DNA from: JADKAV01 sp963732355
Lineage (GTDB): Bacteria; Actinomycetota; Actinomycetes; S36-B12; UBA10799
Assembly: GCA_963732355.1 (NCBI GenBank)
Contig: CAVSZD010000003.1
Location: 62,001-126,000 of the forward strand
DNA length: 64,000 nt
Direction: 5' to 3'
A model generated the notes under the pieces. The model had not been told where the DNA came from, searched no databases, and saw only the letters and a list, made by a program, of their open reading frames with translations. Below, one piece after another: positions 17,259-25,964 of the stretch; position 1 is the first letter of the stretch, and every line of letters starts with the position of its first letter. The position numbers were made by a program, and so were the translations under genes.

Positions 17259-17264
17259 TACGAT
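17259..17264 (+). promoter_or_regulatory. -10 box of the amidase, leaderless type
   Basis: TACGAT, six bases before ATG 17271. It lies in the loop of a small AGCCC/GGGCT inverted repeat. Confidence 0.5.
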
Positions 17265-17270
17265 CGGGCT

Positions 17271-18698
17271 ATGGTCCTGCACACGTTCGGCGATGACGCA
17301 TTGGGCACTCTGGACATGGTTGGGATCCGCGAAGAACTGGCCGCCGGACGCGTGAGCGCCGCGGAGTTGAGTGACGCCGCTCGCAAGCGACTCGAACAGG
17401 TTGGGTCGCTGAACGCGGTGGTGACGCTGACCGACGGGCAGCAAGGCTCGGACGGTCCATTCGCCGGTATCCCGTCGTTCGTGAAGGACAACGAGGACAT
17501 GCGTGGGTTCCCCACGACATTCGGCTCCCGGGCGATCCCCGACGTACCCGCCAAGGCGGATACCCGACTGGTGGAGCACTGGCGAGGCCTCGGCTTCGAC
17601 ATCCTGGGCAAGACCGCGCTTCCCGAGTTCGGACTGACGGCTACCACCGAACCCGAGGCGCATGGACCGACCCGCAACCCCTGGGACCTCGACCACTCGA
17701 CGGGTGGATCCTCCGGTGGATCGGCCGCACTGGTGGCTGCGGGGGTGGTGCCCATTTCCCACGCGAACGACGGCGGAGGTTCGATCAGGATCCCGGCGTC
17801 CTGCTGTGGATTGGTCGGCCTGAAACCCTCCCGAGGCCGCTTGCCCCAGCCCGAGGCGATGGACAAGATGCCGGTCAACATCGCCGTCCAGGGAGCAGTG
17901 ACCCGCAGTGTGCGCGACACCGTCGAGTTCTACCGGGCCATGGCGGTTCGGTTCCCGGGCGTGGGTTTGCCTCCCATTTCCGCCACCGGCCACATCACCG
18001 GCCTGCGGATCGCGATGTTGACCCAAGGTGTGGCAGATCTGCCCGTGGCTCCTGTTGTGCGCGAGGCCGTCGAGTCGGCAGGGCTGTTGTGCGAGCAACT
18101 GGGCCACCATGTCGAGGCGGTGGACAACCCCTTCGGCGACCAGATCGCACGGGACTTCCTGCGGTACTGGGGGATGCTGGCCTTTGCGTTACGCAGGTTC
18201 GGATCGCGACTCTACGGCCCTGACTTCTCCCAGGGTGACCTCGAGGCCTTCACGATCTACCTGGGCGAACACTTCGCGTCAGTGGCCACGTCGGTACCGG
18301 CATCCTTGCGCCGTCTGCGACGGTTCGACGTCGGGTACGAAGAGGCTCTGGCTGGCTACGACCTCGTGCTCTCTCCGGTTCTGGCCACACCGCCGGCTCC
18401 CATCGGCTACATCGGACCCGACGTTCCTGTGCGAACCCATCTGGTCCGCTTGCTGAGGTACGCGTCGTTCACGGCGCTGCAGAACGTCTCTGGGGCGCCG
18501 GGTATCTCGTTGCCGCTGGCCAGCACCACCACGGGGCTGCCCATCGGCATTCATTTCGCCGCCAGGTGGGGCCAGGAACAGATGCTGCTGGATCTGGCCG
18601 CCCAACTCGAACAAGCCCAACCCTGGCAACGCATAGACCGGGCGGACGTCGGGGGACAGGGCGTAGATTTACCCGTGGGGGGCGAGAGCTCCCCGTGA
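17271..18698 (+). CDS. Amidase-signature-family hydrolase
   Basis: 475 aa. Amidase signature: catalytic Lys72 (SFVKDNEDM), cis-Ser in STGGSSGGSAA (147-148) and nucleophile Ser171 in GGGSIRIPASCCGLVGLKPS. Such enzymes hydrolyse carboxylic amides. The tail VSGAPGISLPL...LPIGIHF is typical of stand-alone amidases (6-aminohexanoate cyclic-dimer hydrolase-like) rather than GatA, and no gatB or gatC is nearby. Substrate unknown. Confidence 0.87.
   Translation: MVLHTFGDDALGTLDMVGIREELAAGRVSAAELSDAARKRLEQVGSLNAVVTLTDGQQGSDGPFAGIPSFVKDNEDMRGFPTTFGSRAIPDVPAKADTRLVEHWRGLGFDILGKTALPEFGLTATTEPEAHGPTRNPWDLDHSTGGSSGGSAALVAAGVVPISHANDGGGSIRIPASCCGLVGLKPSRGRLPQPEAMDKMPVNIAVQGAVTRSVRDTVEFYRAMAVRFPGVGLPPISATGHITGLRIAMLTQGVADLPVAPVVREAVESAGLLCEQLGHHVEAVDNPFGDQIARDFLRYWGMLAFALRRFGSRLYGPDFSQGDLEAFTIYLGEHFASVATSVPASLRRLRRFDVGYEEALAGYDLVLSPVLATPPAPIGYIGPDVPVRTHLVRLLRYASFTALQNVSGAPGISLPLASTTTGLPIGIHFAARWGQEQMLLDLAAQLEQAQPWQRIDRADVGGQGVDLPVGGESSP
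18664..18669 (+). promoter_or_regulatory. Candidate -10 box for the first WS/DGAT
   Basis: TAGATT lies inside the 3' end of the amidase gene, 48 bases before ATG 18718, giving a leader with the GGGAG ribosome site. Confidence 0.3.
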
Positions 18699-18717
18699 CA
18701 ACCAGCAGGGAGTTCTG

Positions 18718-20241
18718 ATGGCAACGGTGTCGATGAGTGTGCAGGATGCACTGTGGCTGACCATGGACAGGCCCAACAACCTAATGGTCGTCGACGGGTC
18801 GTTGGTCCTTCGCTCGACTCCGGACATCGACGACATCCGTGAGATCTTCGCTGGCGCCGTTGAGCGATTTCCAGTTCTGGGCCGCAAGGCGGTGAAGTCC
18901 GGGCTGGGCTGGGCCTGGCAGGATGACCCGGATTTCAACCTCGATCGCCATGTCCACGTCGTGGAGCTGGATGAAGGCATGGGCGTGGCCGATCTGCAGC
19001 GGTTCATGGCCGAGCAGCGCTCGCAGCCCTTGCCCAAGGATCGTCCGCTGTGGACCGGTTTCCTGGTGACGCCGTTGACGCTTGCCGACGGGACGCAAGG
19101 GTCAGCAGTCATGACGCGGTTCCACCATGCGATCGCCGACGGCGTGCGCCTGACCCAGTTGCTGCTGGGCATGTGCGAGTCGGAGAAGGCCGAGGTCGGG
19201 GCGCGCGTCGCGCGTAAGGGCGTCGAGGCCACCGAGGCAGCCAGCCCTCCCGAGGAGATGGGACGGGTAGCGGCGCATGCGGCCGAGGAGGTCGCGCACG
19301 TGGTGGAGGCTGGTGTTGAAGGTGCGGCCCATGAGGCCGCAAACGCACTGCGTAATCCGCTGTCCGCACTGGCCCACTTGCCGGGTCGCGCGCTGGGGGT
19401 GGCCAAGGCCGGAGTGCATCAGGTCGATCAGGGCTGGTCTTTGGTGCGCCACCCGGACCGGCTACTGGACGCTCTCGAGGTGCTCGGTGCCGAGCAACAC
19501 CGGAGCCTCAACGACCTGTCGTCGGTCACCAAGATCGCCCTGGCCAATTCCGATGAGACCCTCTGGAGCGGCAAGCCCGGGACCGAGAAGGCACTGGCGT
19601 GGTCGCAGGCTGTGCCCATCGACGACGTCAAAGCCATCGGCCGGGCGGCTGGGGCGACGCTCAACGACGTGCTGCTCAGTGCGATCTCAGGAGGTCTGCA
19701 GCGCTTCCTCACCGAGCACGGGGAGTCCTTGGAGGAGGTCTCCTGGATGGTACCGGTCAATCTGAAGCCGTTCGAGGACAACCTGCCGCCGGACCTGGGC
19801 AACTATTTCGCGTTGGTGTTCCTGCCGATGCCGCTGGACGAAGCCGACCCCCGGACCCGCCTGGAACAGATGCACCACCGCATGGTGCGGATCAAGAACT
19901 CCGACGAAGCGGTACTGACGTTCGGCTTGCAGCGCATGGTTTCCATGTCGCCGAGCCAGATCGCCTTCTTCCTCACCAACTTCTTCGCCAACAAGGCCGT
20001 GGGCGTGCTCACCAACGTGCCCGGGCCGACGGGTCTGCTGCGGTTCGCGGGGGCGGACGTGGACCAGGTCGTCGGTTTCGCGCCCTGCTCGGGCAACCAG
20101 CCGATGACCGCCACGATCTTCAGCTACAACGGGGCGGTGACCATCGGGTTCGCCACCGACGCCGGGCTGCTGCCCGACCCAGAGGTCCTCGTGGCGTACG
20201 TGATGGACGAGGTCACGAGGATGCGCGAGGAAATTCTCTAG
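18718..20241 (+). CDS. Wax ester synthase/diacylglycerol acyltransferase (WS/DGAT)
   Basis: 507 aa, condensation-type acyltransferase that joins acyl-CoA to diacylglycerol or fatty alcohol to make storage lipid at the membrane face. The active-site motif HHAIADG (His136, His137, Asp141) and the C-terminal LTNVPGPTG block are intact. An unusual Ala/Glu-rich insert (about residues 165-215, many EEVAHVV-like helices) precedes the second half. ATG 18718 follows CAGGGAG. A second family member lies at 43900. Confidence 0.88.
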   Translation: MATVSMSVQDALWLTMDRPNNLMVVDGSLVLRSTPDIDDIREIFAGAVERFPVLGRKAVKSGLGWAWQDDPDFNLDRHVHVVELDEGMGVADLQRFMAEQRSQPLPKDRPLWTGFLVTPLTLADGTQGSAVMTRFHHAIADGVRLTQLLLGMCESEKAEVGARVARKGVEATEAASPPEEMGRVAAHAAEEVAHVVEAGVEGAAHEAANALRNPLSALAHLPGRALGVAKAGVHQVDQGWSLVRHPDRLLDALEVLGAEQHRSLNDLSSVTKIALANSDETLWSGKPGTEKALAWSQAVPIDDVKAIGRAAGATLNDVLLSAISGGLQRFLTEHGESLEEVSWMVPVNLKPFEDNLPPDLGNYFALVFLPMPLDEADPRTRLEQMHHRMVRIKNSDEAVLTFGLQRMVSMSPSQIAFFLTNFFANKAVGVLTNVPGPTGLLRFAGADVDQVVGFAPCSGNQPMTATIFSYNGAVTIGFATDAGLLPDPEVLVAYVMDEVTRMREEIL

Positions 20242-20286
20242 TCCTGGGGCTCGCCTGACACCGGATGGCGAATGCAGCAATTGCGG

Positions 20287-20308
20287 GTCAGAACGCGTCT
20301 GACAGACT
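20287..20308 (+). promoter_or_regulatory. Palindrome plus -10 box before terC
   Basis: GTCAGA and TCTGAC arms around five bases (20287-20303) abut CAGACT (20303-20308), six bases before ATG 20315. A second palindrome GTCTG-A-CAGAC overlaps it. A regulator bound here would block the promoter. Confidence 0.4.
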
Positions 20309-20314
20309 GGCGAA

Positions 20315-21373
20315 ATGATGCTTCCTGCTGCCGCGGTCAGCGGCGGTGAACCCACGCTGTTCGTCCCAGCCTGGATGTGGGCCCTGACGGTTGGGATCGT
20401 GGTGGTCCTCATCACCTTCGAGTTCATCCAGGCGACCCGCAACCCCCATGAGGTGCAGATCCGGGAGGCGGCGGTCCAGTCGGTCATCTACGTGGCCATC
20501 GCGATCGCATTCGGTGTCTTCTTCGCGTGGTGGAGTGCCGATCAGACGCCGGCCAACGGCGGATCCTTCGGCTTGGAGTACTTCGCCGGGTGGCTGATCG
20601 AGAAGAGCCTGTCGGTCGACAACCTCTTCGTGTTCGTGATCATCATGAGCGCGTTCGCCGTGCCCAAGATCTACCAGCAGAAGGTCCTCATGGCGGGGAT
20701 CGCCGGGGCGCTGGTCCTGCGCACGATATTCATCTTCGTCGGTGCCGCCGCCCTGCAGGCGTTCAGTTTCACCTACGTCGTTTTCGGAGCGTTTCTGATC
20801 TACACGGCGATCGGGCTCGCACGTCATCGCGATGAGGATCCGGAGTTCAGCGAGGGCAAGGTCGTCAAGCTGGCCAAGCGGTTCCTCCCGTTCACCGATG
20901 AGTACGACGGACCGCATCTGCACACCCGGATCAACGGCAAGTTCTACGGCACCCCGCTGCTGATGGTGATGATCGCCATCTTCGCCACGGACATCATCTT
21001 CGCCCTGGACTCGATCCCGGCGGTCTACGGCGTGACCAATGAACCTTTCATCGTCTTCGCAGCCAATGCCTTTGCCCTGTTGGGTCTGCGGGCTTTGTAC
21101 TTCCTGGTCGCGGGTCTGCTGGACCGACTGGTCTACCTCTCCTTGGGCCTGGCGGTCATCCTCGCGTTCATCGGGGTGAAACTGATCCTGGTGTTCTTCG
21201 ACATCCACATCGACATCTGGTTGTCCCTGGCGTTCATCATCGGGATCCTGATCATCACCACGGTCGCCTCGCTCATCAAGGTTCGAAAGGATCCTTCAGC
21301 GATCGCTCACGCGGGCACGATCCCCGGCTTCGATTCCACCAAGGAGAAGCCCAAGGGCACGCCTGAGGCCTAA
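20315..21373 (+). CDS. TerC/Alx family membrane protein
   Basis: 352 aa, about nine membrane helices. Family hallmarks: WLIEKSLSVDNLFVFVIIMS, and later FATDIIFALDSIPAVYGVT, with membrane-embedded Asp residues that probably bind metal. Members export Mn2+ or support metal-loading of secreted proteins; older names refer to tellurite resistance. No ter operon partners are present, so a metal-homeostasis role is more likely. Convergent with azlD, one base apart. Confidence 0.88.
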   Translation: MMLPAAAVSGGEPTLFVPAWMWALTVGIVVVLITFEFIQATRNPHEVQIREAAVQSVIYVAIAIAFGVFFAWWSADQTPANGGSFGLEYFAGWLIEKSLSVDNLFVFVIIMSAFAVPKIYQQKVLMAGIAGALVLRTIFIFVGAAALQAFSFTYVVFGAFLIYTAIGLARHRDEDPEFSEGKVVKLAKRFLPFTDEYDGPHLHTRINGKFYGTPLLMVMIAIFATDIIFALDSIPAVYGVTNEPFIVFAANAFALLGLRALYFLVAGLLDRLVYLSLGLAVILAFIGVKLILVFFDIHIDIWLSLAFIIGILIITTVASLIKVRKDPSAIAHAGTIPGFDSTKEKPKGTPEA

Positions 21374-21374
21374 A

Positions 21375-21674
21375 TCACAGCATCCGGATCACGGCAGCGG
21401 TTGCGGCACCGACGAAGACGACCACCAGGAACGGCGCACGTAGGAGTAGAGCCACCGCTGCCGCGCCCACCGCTGCGACCCGGGCATCGATGACGATCGC
21501 TTGACCGTCTGCGAGGGTGACCACTGCCAGCAGCGCTGACAGAAGAGCCACCGGGAACATCGGCACCAGCGCTGCTACGACACGGTTCTCAAGCAGACGT
21601 TCCGGAACCACGAATCCGAGCAGCTTGAGCAGGTAGCAAGCGACACTGCCGGCAATCACGGCCGCCCAGATCAC
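21375..21674 (-). CDS. azlD: AzlD-like branched-chain amino-acid exporter subunit
   Basis: 99 aa, three or four membrane helices. The start VIWAAVIAGSVACYLLKLLG and the core PMFPVALLSALLAVVTL match AzlD-type small subunits, which pair with AzlC to export branched-chain amino acids. GTG 21674 overlaps the azlC stop in GTGA, implying translational coupling. Confidence 0.85.
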   Translation of the reverse strand: MIWAAVIAGSVACYLLKLLGFVVPERLLENRVVAALVPMFPVALLSALLAVVTLADGQAIVIDARVAAVGAAAVALLLRAPFLVVVFVGAATAAVIRML

Positions 21675-22375
21675 TTGGCCCCCTTGAGAAACAGCAGTGG
21701 GACCAGTGCCGCGCAGAGCACCGGTAGGCCGACCGACAGCACCGGTGTCATGGCGACCCCCACCACGGCAGCCACCAGCGCGACTCCCAGCAAGCGACGG
21801 CTCGTGATCTGCGGCCAAAGAAGGGCGAGGAAGGCCGCGGGTACGGCCGCATCAAGACCCCAGCGGGTCGGATCGCCGATGCTGCTCGCCCCGATCGCAC
21901 CTACGAGGGTGCCGATATTCCACAGCACGAAGACGCTCAACCCTGTGGTCCAGAAGGCCAGGGCGGGCCGCGGGACAGGACGGTCGTAGTGCGCAAGCGC
22001 CATCGCGGAAGACTCGTCGATCGTCATCTGCGCGGCCAGCCCGGACATCGCGGGCGAGGGTTGCAGGATCTGACGCATTCGCAGTCCGTAGAAGAGGTTG
22101 CGCGCCCCGAGCAGTGCGCCACTGGCCACCGCGGCCATCGCGGAGCCGCCGCCGGCTAATACCGAAACCAAGGCGAACTGGGAGGCCCCGGTGAACATCA
22201 GGACGCTGAGGGTCACTGTCTGCCACAGGTTCAATCCGGAGGTCACTGCCAGTGCCCCGAACGGGATCGCGTACGCACCAGTGGTCAGCCCGATCGTGAG
22301 GGCCTCGATGACGACGCCGCGAGGTGTGTCGTCGGGGCTCTCCACGCGAGGATTCGGGGCTTCGCTGGGTTGCAT
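21671..22375 (-). CDS. azlC: AzlC-like branched-chain amino-acid exporter subunit
   Basis: 234 aa, about six helices. Family markers IPFGALAVTSGLNLWQTVTL, FTGASQFALVSVLAGGGS and the helix-linking LGARNLFYGLRM are visible. Large subunit of the AzlCD amino-acid exporter; the BrnFE system is the characterised relative. Only 37 bases separate its start from the divergent metalloprotease-like gene, so the two share a promoter region. GATACT lies six bases before ATG 22375. Confidence 0.87.
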   Translation of the reverse strand: MQPSEAPNPRVESPDDTPRGVVIEALTIGLTTGAYAIPFGALAVTSGLNLWQTVTLSVLMFTGASQFALVSVLAGGGSAMAAVASGALLGARNLFYGLRMRQILQPSPAMSGLAAQMTIDESSAMALAHYDRPVPRPALAFWTTGLSVFVLWNIGTLVGAIGASSIGDPTRWGLDAAVPAAFLALLWPQITSRRLLGVALVAAVVGVAMTPVLSVGLPVLCAALVPLLFLKGAK

Positions 22376-22399
22376 GGGCGCAGTATCTCAGCGCCTGGG

Positions 22400-22405
22400 T
22401 ACCGT
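22400..22405 (+). promoter_or_regulatory. -10 box of the 22413 gene, leaderless type
   Basis: TACCGT, seven bases before ATG 22413. It decides the start right at the signal peptide. Confidence 0.5.
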
Positions 22406-22412
22406 TGATCCC

Positions 22413-23543
22413 ATGGTGGGCGTGCTGGTCGCAGGTGCTGCGACCGTCCTCGGGCTGGCCGCATTGGCGGCGCCTTCGGCACCCATGGCCGACGACGGCG
22501 ATGTCAGTGGCTTTAGCGCTGCACCGCGGCAGAGCGCTGTCGATGCTGATTTCTACTTAGTGGATGCGTCGGGCAACTGGGCTGCGCCGCGGTGCGTGGG
22601 TGATGGCAGCAGTGGCCCCCGGGTGCAACCGGTATTCGTCTACAGGCAGGGATCCAACAACCGCTACCGGCAGTTCCGTACGGTTCTGCAGAGGTCCTTG
22701 TCGCTGACCACGGGCATCTTCGAACGCTCGTCCAACACCCGCAGGACCGTGCGGTGGGCCCACGACGACTCCTGTCGACCAGTGATCTGGCAGGTGGGGG
22801 TGCCCTCCTCGGTGAGCCACAACCTCGTGGATCTGCGTGACTATCTGAAGTCCGCCCAGCCTCGGTTCCGCAACCCCGACCGCGTCTTCTCGCTCTGGGT
22901 GGATTCGACGACCAGCCCGGAGTGGTCCGGGCTCGGCGATGACCGCTGGTCGGCCACGTGGAGTTCCTCCTGGGGTTTCGTGTGGGTCGATGCCCACGAG
23001 ATGGTCCACGCCATGGGTGCCCTGCGCGCAGACGCCCCCCACTCGACGGGTAAGGGTCACTGCTACGACGCCTACGACGTGATGTGTTACCGGGACAACG
23101 GTCCGTCGTGGCGCAAGCTGATCGTCTGCCCAGACCCCTCGTCGCAGTACCGGCTGGACTGCGGCAACGACGACTACTTCGCTGTCAAGCCGCGCAAGGG
23201 TTCGTGGCTGGCGAGGAACCCGGGCGCCAACGTGGCCCGCTCGCGGTTCCTGGCGAAGGTGCCGGCGCGCACGCTGCCCGCTGAGCCGGGTCCGCCCGAG
23301 GATGTCGTCAGGGACACGGTCAGCGTGCGTTGGTCGGTTCAACCCGCGACCAGGTACGACGTGGGGGTCACCGACGGGGACGGCAGCGTCGCGTGGCTGG
23401 CCCAGGACACCGTCACCGGGAATGTGGCGACATGGGAGGTGCCGACCACCAGTCGGGTCTTCGTTCGGGCGGTCAATGACGCGGGATATTCCAAACGGGT
23501 GCGGGCCAGCATGAGTGTCGTGCCTTTCGCGCCCACCAGGTGA
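22413..23543 (+). CDS. Secreted zinc-metalloprotease-like protein
   Basis: 376 aa. Signal peptide MVGVLVAGAATVLGLAALAA with likely cleavage after APSAPMA. A central VDAHEMVHAMGAL gives HExxH, the zincin zinc site, with APHSTGKGHCYDAYDVMCY just after it and paired Cys suggesting disulfides. The last ~100 residues look like one fibronectin-III-like beta domain. The third zinc ligand cannot be fixed from sequence alone. Probably an extracellular peptidase of a poorly described actinobacterial group. Confidence 0.65.
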   Translation: MVGVLVAGAATVLGLAALAAPSAPMADDGDVSGFSAAPRQSAVDADFYLVDASGNWAAPRCVGDGSSGPRVQPVFVYRQGSNNRYRQFRTVLQRSLSLTTGIFERSSNTRRTVRWAHDDSCRPVIWQVGVPSSVSHNLVDLRDYLKSAQPRFRNPDRVFSLWVDSTTSPEWSGLGDDRWSATWSSSWGFVWVDAHEMVHAMGALRADAPHSTGKGHCYDAYDVMCYRDNGPSWRKLIVCPDPSSQYRLDCGNDDYFAVKPRKGSWLARNPGANVARSRFLAKVPARTLPAEPGPPEDVVRDTVSVRWSVQPATRYDVGVTDGDGSVAWLAQDTVTGNVATWEVPTTSRVFVRAVNDAGYSKRVRASMSVVPFAPTR

Positions 23544-23545
23544 CT

Positions 23546-23551
23546 TACCGT
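23546..23551 (+). promoter_or_regulatory. -10 box of the 23558 gene, leaderless type
   Basis: TACCGT, six bases before GTG 23558, sitting just after the stop of the preceding gene. Confidence 0.5.
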
Positions 23552-23557
23552 GGATGA

Positions 23558-24229
23558 GTGAAAAGGCTGGTTCTTGGTGTTCTGGGGGCGTTGATCGGCC
23601 TCGTGGGTCTGGCGCTCATGGGTGCGGCGTCGATGATTCTGGCTCTGTTCGGGACCGATGGTCAGGCGGAGATCCCGATTGGGGACGTGCAGGCGGCACA
23701 GGGGCGCGCGATCGTGCTCACCGACTTCCAGATCAGCACGTCGACCGCTCTGCCCCTCGATGAGTCATGGTTCGATCTGCAGGTAGAGGTCAGCGGCGAC
23801 GAACCGCTGTTCGTAGGGGTCGCGCCCAAGGCGGACTCTCTGGACTACCTGCGCGGCGTGCCCTACCTGCTGATCACCGGGATCGACAGTTCTGCAGACG
23901 ACCTCGATTCCACCCAGATCCCCGGTGACGCCACACCCGCTCCGGCCAGGCAACAGACGTTCTGGACCGATCAGCAGCAGGGCAGCGATGTTGTGGTGGG
24001 ATGGCCGGTCAGTGACACCAACACGACCCTGGTGGTCATGAACGAGGACGGCAGTCAGGTTGTGGCTGCCGACGTCGGCGTGCGGGTGACGGTTGGCTGG
24101 GCCAGCGCGGCGGCCATCGGCATGCTGGTGGCGGGTCTGGTGGTCATCGTGGTGGCGATCTTCGTGTTGGTCCTGGCCTTCCGGTCATCGGACAAGGACG
24201 CGATGGGTCCCAGCGGCACGAGGGCCTAG
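23558..24229 (+). CDS. Two-helix membrane protein, unknown
   Basis: 223 aa with one helix at each end (LVLGVLGALIGLVGLALMGA and AAAIGMLVAGLVVIVVAIFV) around a ~150-residue domain probably outside the membrane. A short cytosolic tail follows. No family recognised. It lies directly upstream of pgsA, which has its own -10 box within this gene's end. Confidence 0.6.
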   Translation: MKRLVLGVLGALIGLVGLALMGAASMILALFGTDGQAEIPIGDVQAAQGRAIVLTDFQISTSTALPLDESWFDLQVEVSGDEPLFVGVAPKADSLDYLRGVPYLLITGIDSSADDLDSTQIPGDATPAPARQQTFWTDQQQGSDVVVGWPVSDTNTTLVVMNEDGSQVVAADVGVRVTVGWASAAAIGMLVAGLVVIVVAIFVLVLAFRSSDKDAMGPSGTRA

Positions 24230-24232
24230 GCT
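24227..24232 (+). promoter_or_regulatory. -10 box of pgsA (24239), leaderless type
   Basis: TAGGCT, six bases before GTG 24239. It likely drives the whole pgsA-DUF881-sbp-DUF881 unit. Confidence 0.55.
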
Positions 24233-24238
24233 GGGCGG

Positions 24239-24823
24239 GTGGATGTTCAGGAGACCCAGGTCCAGACCGATCGGATCCTAACGTTCCCTAACGTGTTGTC
24301 TGCGTTGCGTCTGCTGGGCGTACCGCTTTTCCTTTGGCTGATCCTGGTCCCGGAGGCTGACGGGTGGGCGGTTCTGCTGCTCATGGTCTCTGGCTTCACG
24401 GACTGGCTGGATGGGTACCTGGCCCGCAAGTGGAACCAGATCACCCGCGTCGGTCAGCTGCTCGACCCCATTGCGGATCGTCTCTACATCCTGGCCACTC
24501 TCGTGGGCCTGCTCATCCGGGGGATCATCCCCTTGTGGTTCGTGGTGCTTCTTGTCTCCCGCGACCTGGTGCTGGCCGTTGTGCTGGCCATCCTGAAACG
24601 GCGCGGGATCACCGGTCTGCCGGTGCATTTCCTGGGCAAGGCCGCTACCTTCTGCCTGCTGTACGCGTTTCCGCTGCTCCTGCTCGGTGCCGGATCGACG
24701 TGGTTCGCCGAGGCGGCCAACATCCTCGGGTGGGCCTTCGCCGTCTGGGGAACCGCACTGTACTGGTGGGCCGGCGCGCTCTACATCGGCCAGGCGCGGC
24801 GCATCATGGCCTCAGCACCGTGA
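24239..24823 (+). CDS. CDP-alcohol phosphatidyltransferase (PgsA2-like)
   Basis: 194 aa, six membrane helices. The catalytic pattern DWLDGYLAR...G...D...D is complete (Asp55, Asp58, Gly59, Ala62, Arg63, Gly72, Asp76, Asp80). It makes phosphatidylglycerol phosphate or a related phospholipid from CDP-diacylglycerol. By position it matches pgsA2 of mycobacteria. Its stop overlaps the first DUF881 gene in GTGA. Confidence 0.88.
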   Translation: MDVQETQVQTDRILTFPNVLSALRLLGVPLFLWLILVPEADGWAVLLLMVSGFTDWLDGYLARKWNQITRVGQLLDPIADRLYILATLVGLLIRGIIPLWFVVLLVSRDLVLAVVLAILKRRGITGLPVHFLGKAATFCLLYAFPLLLLGAGSTWFAEAANILGWAFAVWGTALYWWAGALYIGQARRIMASAP

Positions 24824-25635
24824 GTCGCCACGTAGGCGAGAACCTGCTCGACCGGCTGATTGCGGAGGCTCAGGCCGACGACTACGCACTGGCCATCGAA
24901 CAATCAGGCCAGCCCACCGCCGGTGGGGGCCGCGGGGTGGTTGGTGCACTGCTCTTCGCGGTGATCGGGCTTCTGCTGGCAGCTGCCTTCTGGCAGACAC
25001 AGAGTGTGCAACCCGTGGCGGCCGAACGTCGAGCGGCGTTGGTTGGTCAGATCGAGTCGGCCACGACCGCGGCCCAGGAGGCGGAACTCCGGGCCACCAC
25101 ACTGCGCTCGACCGTCTCAGAACTGCAGCTACTTGCCACGCGAGGGCTCGGCGACGAGTTCGCGGATCAACTGCGGGCGCTGGAGGTCGCATCGGGCTTC
25201 GTCGGGCTCGAGGGACCCGGTGCCGAACTGGTCATGGCCGATGGGAGCCCACCGCTACCCAAGGGGGTGGACCTCGATGAGGCCACGGTGCTGGACATCG
25301 ACATGCAGACCGCGGTCAACGGTCTGTGGGAGGCTGGCGCTTACGCGATCGCCATCAACGACATCCGGCTCACCTCCATGACGGCGATCCGGACCGCAGG
25401 CCAGGCCATTCTGGTCGACTTCCGGCCGCTGGAACCGCCCTACCGGATCGCCGCCATCGGCCCGGAGGATCTGGCCAGGCGTTTCGCCCGGACCCAGGCA
25501 AGTGATGATCTGGATCAGTTGCGCAAGGACTACGGCATACAGTCGGAGGTGGTCGCCGCCGACGCGGTGACCGTCCCCGCTTCGACGGCGAATCTGCCGA
25601 CCAAGGCGGAGGTCATGAAGGGTGGTGGCCGGTGA
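24820..25635 (+). CDS. DUF881 membrane-anchored protein (first copy)
   Basis: 271 aa: ~45-residue cytosolic N-terminus, one helix (VVGALLFAVIGLLLAAAFW), a coiled-coil stretch (residues ~65-110) and the DUF881 domain with VGLEGPGAELVMADG and AGAYAIAINDIRLT. The family is tied to cell-envelope or division functions by gene neighbourhood only. GTG 24820 overlaps the pgsA stop; the end overlaps sbp. Confidence 0.85.
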   Translation: MSRHVGENLLDRLIAEAQADDYALAIEQSGQPTAGGGRGVVGALLFAVIGLLLAAAFWQTQSVQPVAAERRAALVGQIESATTAAQEAELRATTLRSTVSELQLLATRGLGDEFADQLRALEVASGFVGLEGPGAELVMADGSPPLPKGVDLDEATVLDIDMQTAVNGLWEAGAYAIAINDIRLTSMTAIRTAGQAILVDFRPLEPPYRIAAIGPEDLARRFARTQASDDLDQLRKDYGIQSEVVAADAVTVPASTANLPTKAEVMKGGGR

Positions 25636-25964
25636 TCGCGTTGATCGGTCTGATCGTGGGCATCGTGCTGGGCGTGGTGTTCTCCCCGGAGGTCCCCACC
25701 TGGATGGACGCCTACCTGCCGGTGGCCGTCATCGCAGGTCTGGACGCAGTGTCGGGGGCCCTGCGGTCGATGCTGGATGGCAACTTCTCCGACAAGGTCT
25801 TCGTCATCTCCTTCCTGGGCAACGTGGCCGTGGCCAGCGTTCTGGTATGGCTCGGTGACCAGCTCGGTGTCGGGGCGCAGATGTCCACGGGTGTGGTGGT
25901 CGTGCTGGCCATGCGGATCTTCGCCAATGCCGCAGCCATCCGCCGCAAGGTGTTCAAGGCATGA
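25632..25964 (+). CDS. sbp: Small basic protein Sbp (DUF1290)
   Basis: 110 aa, three membrane helices. Family core VFSPEVPTWMDAYLPVAVIA, then GALRSMLDGNF, and a basic C-terminal end RRKVFKA. It is nearly always sandwiched between two DUF881 genes, as here, with GTGA and ATGA overlaps on both sides. Function unknown; probably acts together with the DUF881 proteins. Confidence 0.9.
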   Translation: MIALIGLIVGIVLGVVFSPEVPTWMDAYLPVAVIAGLDAVSGALRSMLDGNFSDKVFVISFLGNVAVASVLVWLGDQLGVGAQMSTGVVVVLAMRIFANAAAIRRKVFKA

